Shown piece by piece: positions 61,301 through 64,000 of a stretch of DNA of 64,000 bases. The notes beneath the pieces are model-generated. The model made no database searches and was not told the origin of the DNA. It was given only the letters and a program-made list of their open reading frames with translations. Where the stretch lies: assembly GCA_905221605.1 (NCBI GenBank), contig CAJNDS010002657.1, positions 468,501-532,500 of the forward strand, given 5' to 3'. The translations under genes and the position numbers were made by a program. The number at the start of each line of letters is the position of its first letter. The stretch's first letter is position 1. This DNA is from Symbiodinium natans (lineage: Eukaryota; Sar; Dinophyceae; Suessiales; Symbiodiniaceae).

Positions 61301-63993
61301 GTATCTTCCTTGTTTAAGGGGTATTGGGCTCTGTGGGAATGTGGTGCACCGAAGATAGGGCCCTGAATCCAGTCACGTCCTGAAGTTCGGGGTGCTCGAT
61401 GCCCGCCGAAAGAGGGGTCATAGGGTTTTGGCACCTTTAGGGGGCTTTGGGGTTTAGGGCCCCTAAGCCCTAAGCCCTAAGCCCTAAGCCCTAAACCCTA
61501 AACCCTAAACCCTAAACCCTAAACCCTAAACCCTAAAAAAATCTCTTCACGCTTCCTGCATGCGAGGCAGGTGGATGTGCCTCAGCTCCAGTACGAGGAT
61601 CAGGTCGTCCATGTGCCTGTTCAGAAGCACGTGCACGTGCCCATGGTCCAGCAGGTGCACAGGCTCCCGGCCGGTTCGTTTCGGGTTTAGGGTTTAGGGT
61701 TAAGGGTTAGAGGAGTCTACTTGGAGGTTCTTCGTACTTATTCACCAGTTATAGCTGCACTTCTACCCCCCCTTTTTTAAAGCCCCTTAACTGCCCTAAT
61801 ATGGGGCTATAAGTATAGTTCTCAGTACAGTGATAGTTGATTAATAAGTACCTTGAACCTCCAATTAGAGTCAAAAGTAGTTTGCGGCCTGCGAGGCTTC
61901 CTGGTTTGCAAGGGGTTCTGGGTTCATAGTGAGGGTCTGGGTCCAGAGGCGAGGAGGGCTTTGGGCTTGGGCCTTAGGGACTGAAACAAAAGCCACTTGC
62001 CCCCGAAATCCTCACCCTAAACCCTAAATCCAAAACCCTAAGCCCCTAAACTCAAAACCCAAAACCCTAATCCCGAAGCCCGAAACCTCACACCCCCAAA
62101 CCCTGGACCCTAAAGTCAAACTCCGGAACCTTGACGGGATGGCCTTTAGTGCCAAGGACTCCGAAAGCTTAGGGTTCAGGGCCTAACCCTGAACCCTAAG
62201 CGCCAACCCCGAAACCCTAAGCCCTGAACCCTAAACCCTAAGCCCTAAACCCTAAAGCCCCGAAACCCTGAACAGAGCGAGTCATCTTCGAGCCCCGAGA
62301 GGCAAGTGGAGGTTCCCCAGATTGCGTACCAAGACCAGGCGGGCGCAGCGTTCGGTCCATGGGTTTCAGGGCTTAGGGTTCTTTAAGGGGTTTAGGGTTT
62401 AGGGTTTTTGATGCAAGTATAGTTACTTTACCAACTGAAGGGTTTAGGGTTTCGGGTTGAGGGTTCAGGGTTTTGATGCATGTATAGTTACTTTACGAAC
62501 TGTAGTCACTAGTCGTTTAAAGGGATATAGGGCTTGGGGATTTGGGATGTAGGGTCGCACGGACTGGTGCTTTTAAGGAGTGGATTTCTCTAGTTGTCCT
62601 CATGGCTATTGTGTGCTATTGTCGCACCTAGTTTCACGGCTTCTCTTTCCCTAGCACCAACGAATTTAGTGTTGACGTGTTGAGGGTCTGCTGGGGTAGA
62701 AGCACAAGCCTCACTTAGGATTACTTCTACGTACCCATGAGAGCCTTCACGCAGTGAAACCCTAAACCCTAAACCCTACACCCTAAACCCGAAACCCGAA
62801 TCCCTAAACCCTAAACCCTAAACCCTAAAGCCTAAACCCCTAACCCGAGGTTTCAGGTTGGGGTGTTGGCATTCAGGGTTGCTGTGGCATTCTTCTGCTT
62901 CTGCTGGGTCCAATGGTACGGGCGTTGAAAATTGGAGGTTTGCACTTTCTAGATCCCAATCCCTAAGCCCTAAACTGGAGTTCTACCTTGTCGATCCTAC
63001 TAGAGGTCTTTGTCTGAGCACCTGCATAAGTGACCTTCTTGAAGTTCCAACAGCTGTTGACTGAGGTGCGTAGAAGTTTTCAGGTTGAGGGAGCGGTGGG
63101 CCCGCAGTTGAGACATGCCTCAGCCCTACCACACCTTCAACCTTGAACCCGAAGCCTTCAAACCTTCATCCTCAGGGAGGCTGCAAAAGCCGTTGGGGTT
63201 TAGGGCTTAGGGTTTAGGCCCTCAACCCCAAACCGAAAAGCCACCCAGAAAGACTGAGGTGGTGCCCGTCCCCGTCCAGAAGCAGGCAGGCGACGGGCAT
63301 TTTCATAGGCAGAAAGTTAGGGTAGGGGGCTTCACCCCCCCCTCCCGGATTGGGAGCTCTGGGTGAGCTAGTAGTGGGGTTAGGGGGAACTGGCTTTCTT
63401 CGGGGCTTGGCGCGCGCGCACGCTCGGTGTCCTTCGGGGCTCCTCATGCCCAGCAAGAAGGCGAAGAAAGAAGAAGTAACTTGGGTCTGTATCCTTAAGT
63501 AGGATGAAAGTAGTTTGAGTTACTTGCAACCCTGCCTAGGGTACTTTGTGCACCTTGCATATAGCCACCCACGAACCTTAAGGCGAGTTCCAGGTTCACG
63601 TGCCGCAAGTGCAGACTCTCCAGAAGACTGTGGAGGTGCCACAAATCCAGCAGCCCGACTTCTCTGCGAAGGTTTCCGAGTAAGTTCGGGGTTTCGGGTT
63701 GGTGCGGTTTAGGGTTTAGTGTTTGGGGAGTTGAGGGTTTTTGTTCAAGGCTTCGTAAGGAAAGTTGAGGGCCTAACATTTGTATCCCGAAACCCTGGGG
63801 CGGGTTTTGATTTGTTACTCAACCCCCCCCCCCCCCCCCCCCCCCCCCCAAAAAGAAAGAAAAGGAAATAGAGTAGGCTAAAAAGGGACGGCTTTGGGCC
63901 GGTCTTGGGTTGATCCGTCCCCAGCTCAGGTACGTGGACAAGGTGGTGGAGGTTCCGATTCAGAAGCAGGTGCAGGTTCCGATGGTCCAGACC
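36831..63993 (+). CDS. Gene 2: tandem paralogue of the alveolin gene, 3' end outside the window
   Basis: About 40 exons are listed below. From 42420 onward each exon has a partner in gene 1 in the same order, with the same codon count or a sum that matches. The first exons (38231-42024) have no partner in the window because gene 1's 5' part lies to the left. They encode further VEQIVEQ/VPQ repeats. The first ATG was not found; the earliest plausible coding stretch is 36831-36924. Of 40 donors I read 28 GC, 7 GT and 5 GA. The last exon (63930-63993) ends 7 bases before the window edge. Gene 2 lacks the 17-residue GAPYGAP exon array and the GPGQM exons of gene 1 at the matching places. The protein is presumably a cortical alveolin; the paralogy is read directly. 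Confidence 0.82.
36933..37055. mobile_element. Family A inverted-repeat element
   Basis: 123 bp with arms ACTTGAAGGTTCATGGGTAG and the reverse complement at the right end. Confidence 0.75.
38231..38290 (+). CDS. Gene 2 5' exon
   Basis: Starts VDGEPQYVAGKSEAVDG and ends APQ, 20 codons; GT donor. Confidence 0.6.
38995..39600. repeat. CCCTAAA tracts with C/G homopolymers
   Basis: Three CCCTAAA blocks (38995-39058, 39155-39300, 39361-39505) alternate with poly-C and poly-G runs; the G run near 39543-39575 is over 30 bases. The segment from CCAACCCCCAACCACACCACAGGG to the G run occurs twice (39306 and 39500). Confidence 0.9.
39867..39917 (+). CDS. Gene 2 exon, alveolin-like
   Basis: Reads IGTQRVEQTVAGQVKQQ; donor GCGCAC (alternative GT donor at 39906). 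Confidence 0.65.
40286..40339 (+). CDS. Gene 2 exon, alveolin repeat
   Basis: Reads IVEIPQVQEVVEEQEVPE; GT donor. Confidence 0.78.
40639..40665 (+). CDS. Gene 2 exon, alveolin repeat
   Basis: Reads VQVVQKVVE; donor GCAGCT. Confidence 0.72.
40970..41125 (-). repeat. CCCCTAA / CCCTAAA / CCCGAAA tract
   Basis: Blocks of three sequence variants, each locally homogenised. Confidence 0.93.
41210..41263 (+). CDS. Gene 2 exon, alveolin repeat
   Basis: Reads VPQIMQQPVEQIVEQIVQ; donor GCACTT. Confidence 0.8.
41974..42024 (+). CDS. Gene 2 exon, alveolin repeat
   Basis: Reads VPQVIHQPKVSHRQVEQ; GT donor. Confidence 0.75.
42420..42482 (+). CDS. Gene 2 exon (partner 165-227)
   Basis: Reads VDVPIPQTVEEVVHVPVMQ and so on, 21 codons; donor GCCCGC. 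First exon of the collinear block. Confidence 0.86.
42788..42886. mobile_element. Family E inverted-repeat element
   Basis: 99 bp with arms GGTGGCTGTCAAAATTATGG and CATAATTTTGACAGCAACC. Confidence 0.75.
43478..43518 (+). CDS. Gene 2 exon, phase 2 end
   Basis: Reads VHVEQTVEVPVPM plus AT; GT donor (GTCACT). Met is completed by the G that begins the next exon. Confidence 0.75.
43842..43869 (+). CDS. Gene 2 exon
   Basis: G plus QEQQVHVPK; donor GCAGGG. Together with the previous exon it covers the same 23 codons as gene 1 494-523 plus 681-719. Confidence 0.77.
44402..44479 (+). CDS. Gene 2 exon (gene 1 1001-1243, codons 1-26)
   Basis: Starts VFAQKRQMHQHVEQIVEVP and ends MSQEE; donor GCGCGG. 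Confidence 0.87.
44717..44820. mobile_element. Family C hairpin element
   Basis: 104 bp. Left arm CTTGGGATGTTCCCCCCTTA; right arm is its reverse complement with few mismatches over about 43 bp, so the whole unit folds back. Confidence 0.8.
44881..45015 (-). repeat. CCCTAAA tract abutting an acceptor
   Basis: Ends directly at the acceptor of exon 45019. This intron is absent from gene 1. Confidence 0.95.
45019..45114 (+). CDS. Gene 2 exon (gene 1 1001-1243, codons 27-58)
   Basis: Starts VVHVPKIITQTRVVHQQ and ends VPITQEE, 32 codons; GT donor. Confidence 0.88.
45144..45266. mobile_element. Family A inverted-repeat element
   Basis: About 123 bp. Arms contain ATCATGGGTAGTTGTAAGTG and its reverse complement; inside an intron that gene 1 lacks. 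Confidence 0.7.
45506..45574 (+). CDS. Gene 2 exon (gene 1 1001-1243, codons 59-81)
   Basis: Starts VVHVPKIIKQTRVVHQP and ends VEQIVE, 23 codons; donor GCAGGA. Confidence 0.88.
45610..45700 (+). repeat. TTTAGGG tract after a donor
   Basis: Starts about 35 nt inside the intron after exon 45506-45574. Confidence 0.95.
45828..45932. repeat. AT-rich TATA/TGTA microsatellite
   Basis: Alternating TATA, TGTATA and CATATA. Confidence 0.9.
46023..46091 (+). CDS. Gene 2 exon (partner 1352-1396)
   Basis: Starts VPVPMTQEEHVHVPQVV and ends TQTRTS; donor GCAAAG. Confidence 0.78.
46292..46336 (+). CDS. Gene 2 exon missing from gene 1
   Basis: Reads IHTPVEQIVEVPVPM; donor GCAGAG. Gene 1 has the GAPYGAP array in the corresponding interval instead. 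Confidence 0.75.
46604..46669 (+). CDS. Gene 2 exon (partner 3081-3146)
   Basis: Starts EVVVHVPATVQQQRVMHQ and ends PVEQ; donor GCGGTT. Confidence 0.84.
47082..47111 (+). CDS. Gene 2 exon (partner 3503-3532)
   Basis: Reads VVEVPVPMNQ after GGCGAG; GA donor (GAGGGG). Confidence 0.8.
48401..48436 (+). CDS. Gene 2 exon (partner 3941-3976)
   Basis: Reads EEVVHVPKVIQQ; GA donor (GAGTTG). Confidence 0.78.
49039..49098 (+). CDS. Gene 2 exon (partner 4124-4183)
   Basis: Reads ERVMHQPVEQVVEVPVPMTQ; GA donor (GACCCC); CCCTAAC repeat abuts the AAG acceptor. Confidence 0.85.
49670..49790 (-). repeat. CCCTAAA tract
   Basis: About 15 units. Confidence 0.95.
50139..50201 (+). CDS. Gene 2 exon (partner 4410-4472)
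   Basis: Starts EQVVHVPRVMQQERAHHIH and ends VE; donor GCGCAG. Confidence 0.86.
50363..50419 (+). CDS. Gene 2 exon (partner 4814-4870)
   Basis: Reads EIVDVPVEQHIEQIVHVPK; donor GCGCAT. Confidence 0.87.
50738..50782 (+). CDS. Gene 2 exon (partner 5711-5755)
   Basis: Reads VQKVEKLVHNPVELQ; GT donor (GC in gene 1). Confidence 0.87.
51321..51547 (-). repeat. CCCGAAA tract changing to CCCTAAA
   Basis: About 15 successive CCCGAAA units followed by mixed CCCTAAA/CCCGAAA, before exon 51589. Confidence 0.95.
51589..51630 (+). CDS. Gene 2 exon (partner 6091-6132)
   Basis: Reads VEVPRPVVVEKTVQ; donor GCCCGG. Confidence 0.86.
51888..51976. repeat. TATA/TGTACA microsatellite
   Basis: TATATA then TACATGTG-type purine-pyrimidine alternation before exon 52028. 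Confidence 0.88.
52028..52072 (+). CDS. Gene 2 exon (partner 8189-8233)
   Basis: Reads VPRVSVEERVIRVPK; donor GCACGG. Confidence 0.86.
52098..52187. mobile_element. Family D palindromic element
   Basis: Perfect 14-bp ends ATCCCAGAGACTCC / GGAGTCTCTGGGAT with CCCCTTAATTA-type inner arms; 90 bp. Confidence 0.75.
52325..52385. repeat. CAG then CAC trinucleotide microsatellite
   Basis: About 12 CAG units followed by CAC units. Open frames across it are artefacts. Confidence 0.92.
52530..52752 (-). repeat. Longest CCCTAAA tract
   Basis: About 30 nearly perfect units. Confidence 0.95.
53261..53356 (+). CDS. Gene 2 exon (partner 8370-8459)
   Basis: Starts VVNTVVDTVVQNTVETVE and ends PWPGFMG; donor GCTTTT. 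Met-Gly before the donor is absent in gene 1. Confidence 0.85.
53580..53655. mobile_element. Family A inverted-repeat element, short
   Basis: 76 bp, nearly a perfect hairpin: ACCTGGAGGTTCGTGGGTAG against CTACCCAGGAACCTCCAAGT. Confidence 0.78.
53745..53945 (-). repeat. CCCTAAA / CCCTGAA tract before an acceptor
   Basis: A CCCTAAA block, then about eight CCCTGAA units, then CCCTTAA, just before exon 53961. Confidence 0.93.
53961..54002 (+). CDS. Gene 2 exon (partner 9028-9069)
   Basis: Reads VHKVVQRKKPVIQE; GA donor (GAGCCC). Confidence 0.85.
54588..54608 (+). CDS. Gene 2 microexon (partner 9836-9856)
   Basis: Reads DVVQVPK; donor GCCGCA. Confidence 0.78.
54836..54880 (+). CDS. Gene 2 exon (partner 10040-10084)
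   Basis: Reads VVVQNVPVQKVVEKQ; donor GCAGCG. Confidence 0.87.
55401..55462 (+). CDS. Gene 2 exon, phase 2 end (partner 10637-10698)
   Basis: Reads VAVPMVQEVEQVVDIPVVKH plus AG; donor GCGGGG. Confidence 0.84.
55998..56103. mobile_element. Family A inverted-repeat element
   Basis: Left arm GCTTGGAGGTTCATGGGTAC, right arm GTACGTGAACCTTCAAG; ends 16 nt before exon 56120. Confidence 0.75.
56120..56159 (+). CDS. Gene 2 exon (partner 11037-11076)
   Basis: G plus QVPMVQKVTKQVE; donor GCGCAT. Confidence 0.83.
56451..56504 (+). CDS. Gene 2 exon (partner 11863-11916)
   Basis: Reads VPQVQFTDHHVEIPIQKQ; donor GCTTGG. Confidence 0.87.
56535..56632 (+). repeat. TTTAGGG tract after a donor
   Basis: Follows exon 56451-56504 by about 15-30 nt. 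Confidence 0.95.
56884..56994. mobile_element. Family B inverted-repeat element
   Basis: Arms CATATGGGGGTTTACGAAAA and TTTCGGAAACCCCATATG bound 111 bp. Relatives lie near 16584, 30692-30805, 40721 and 52880. Confidence 0.7.
57763..57858 (+). CDS. Gene 2 exon (gene 1 12339-12380 and 12814-12867 fused)
   Basis: Starts VHVPMLQTVMKEIEVPQVQ and ends VVHIPIQKQ, 32 codons; donor GCGCTG. Confidence 0.88.
58065..58155. mobile_element. Family C element, decayed
   Basis: Left end CTTGGGATGTCCCCCTCTTT; the right arm retains only ACTAAGAACTGTCCCCC. Confidence 0.5.
58165..58233 (+). CDS. Gene 2 exon (partner 13077-13139)
   Basis: Starts VQVPMVQKIQKTVEVPQIQ and ends YEDQ; donor GCGCGG. Confidence 0.86.
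59016..59042 (+). CDS. Gene 2 exon (partner 13314-13346)
   Basis: Reads VVQVPVQKQ; GT donor. Confidence 0.83.
59600..59737 (-). repeat. CCCTAAA tract
   Basis: About 19 units. Confidence 0.95.
59983..60045 (+). CDS. Gene 2 exon (partner 13916-13978)
   Basis: Starts VQVPMIQKVQKIVEVPQIE and ends YE; GA donor (GACTTG). Confidence 0.86.
60085..60247 (+). repeat. TTTAGGG tract after a donor
   Basis: About 20 units within the intron after exon 59983-60045; an inverted-repeat element follows immediately. Confidence 0.95.
60249..60346. mobile_element. Family A inverted-repeat element
   Basis: Left arm ACTTCGAGGTTCAAGGGTAG, right end ATCCTCCAAGT; follows the TTTAGGG tract. Confidence 0.7.
60640..60759 (-). 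repeat. CCCTAAA tract before an acceptor
   Basis: About 16 units, about 40 nt before exon 60799. Together with 60085-60247 it gives one intron with both orientations. Confidence 0.95.
60799..60863 (+). CDS. Gene 2 exon, phase 2 end (partner 14260-14331)
   Basis: Starts DQIVPVPVQKHVQVPMVQ and ends TVQ plus AG; donor GCAGGG. Confidence 0.83.
60930..61041. mobile_element. Family A inverted-repeat element, diverged
   Basis: Left arm CTTGGAGGTCCACGGGTAGT, right arm CTACCCACCAATGAACGTGA. Confidence 0.62.
61190..61345. mobile_element. Family D-like composite element
   Basis: TAAGGAATATACCTTAA / GGGATCCTTAATCTGATT motifs repeated two to three times in inverted order, with TTTAAGGGGTATTGGGCTCT at the right. 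Confidence 0.55.
61567..61662 (+). CDS. Gene 2 exon with no partner in gene 1
   Basis: G plus QVDVPQLQYEDQVVHVPVQ through VHVPMVQQVH plus AG; donor GCTCCC. Gene 1 has the GPGQM exons in this place. Confidence 0.83.
61729..61866. mobile_element. Family A element, diverged
   Basis: Starts ACTTGGAGGTTCTTCGTACT and ends TAAGTACCTTGAACCTCCAA. Confidence 0.6.
62302..62338 (+). CDS. Gene 2 exon (first part of gene 1 16030-16093)
   Basis: G plus QVEVPQIAYQDQ; donor GCGGGC. Confidence 0.82.
63259..63285 (+). CDS. Gene 2 exon (second part of gene 1 16030-16093)
   Basis: Reads VVPVPVQKQ after CTGAG; donor GCAGGC. Confidence 0.82.
63594..63649 (+). CDS. Gene 2 exon (partner 16260-16315)
   Basis: Reads VHVPQVQTLQKTVEVPQI plus CA; GC donor. 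Confidence 0.84.
63930..63993 (+). CDS. Gene 2 exon at the window edge (partner 16745-16808)
   Basis: G plus YVDKVVEVPIQKQVQVPMVQ and T; donor GCCCCT. Confidence 0.84.
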
Positions 63994-64000
63994 GCCCCTC

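Noticed and set aside
1-64000. CRISPR array, tRNA, rRNA, integrase or transposase genes
   Set aside because: None recognised; repeats here are heptamers, microsatellites and fold-back elements without coding capacity.

Overview
The window reads as nuclear DNA of a dinoflagellate. All convincing coding sequence is on the + strand. It is split into about 95 short exons (21 to 486 nt) that encode alveolin / inner-membrane-complex type repeats (the VEQIVEVPVPMTQEEVVHVPK pattern). The evidence for a dinoflagellate is fourfold: cortical alveolin repeats, Arabidopsis-type TTTAGGG/CCCTAAA tracts, intron donors that are mostly GC with some GA and few GT, and a one-way tandem gene arrangement. I recognise no bacterial, organellar, tRNA or rRNA gene.

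Layout. Gene 1 enters from the left edge and its alveolin exons run from 165 to 19233. Pro/Gly/Ala/Gln-rich exons follow (20083-26720), including a perfect 709-bp unit present 2.5 times (24181-25931). Then come exons encoding an EF-hand (28632-30293) and a four-cysteine zinc ribbon (31082-31162). A 162-codon exon with a TAG stop (36176-36661) closes the region. Whether 165-36661 is one transcript or two or three genes cannot be settled from sequence alone. Gene 2 starts within 36.8-38.3 kb (first ATG not located) and runs off the right edge. From 42420 to 63993 it is collinear, exon by exon, with 165-16808 of gene 1. The two are tandem paralogues about 42.3 kb apart.

The pair is a natural experiment in intron turnover. 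Some introns are present in only one copy, with codon counts matching exactly (81 = 26+32+23; 32 = 14+18; 21 = 12+9). Two introns are displaced by 6 nt and by 11 nt. Gene 1 carries two Pro/Gly-rich cassettes inside its alveolin region that gene 2 lacks.

Introns make up most of the window. They hold telomere-like tracts with a clear polarity: TTTAGGG just inside donors and CCCTAAA just before acceptors. They also hold several families of about 75-130 bp elements with terminal inverted repeats, microsatellites, and a complex inverted-repeat structure at 7295-7807.

Exon limits were read by hand from frame, reciprocal alignment of the two copies, and AG|G junctions. No transcript was available. 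Start and end are well supported where both copies agree, and less so after 19 kb.
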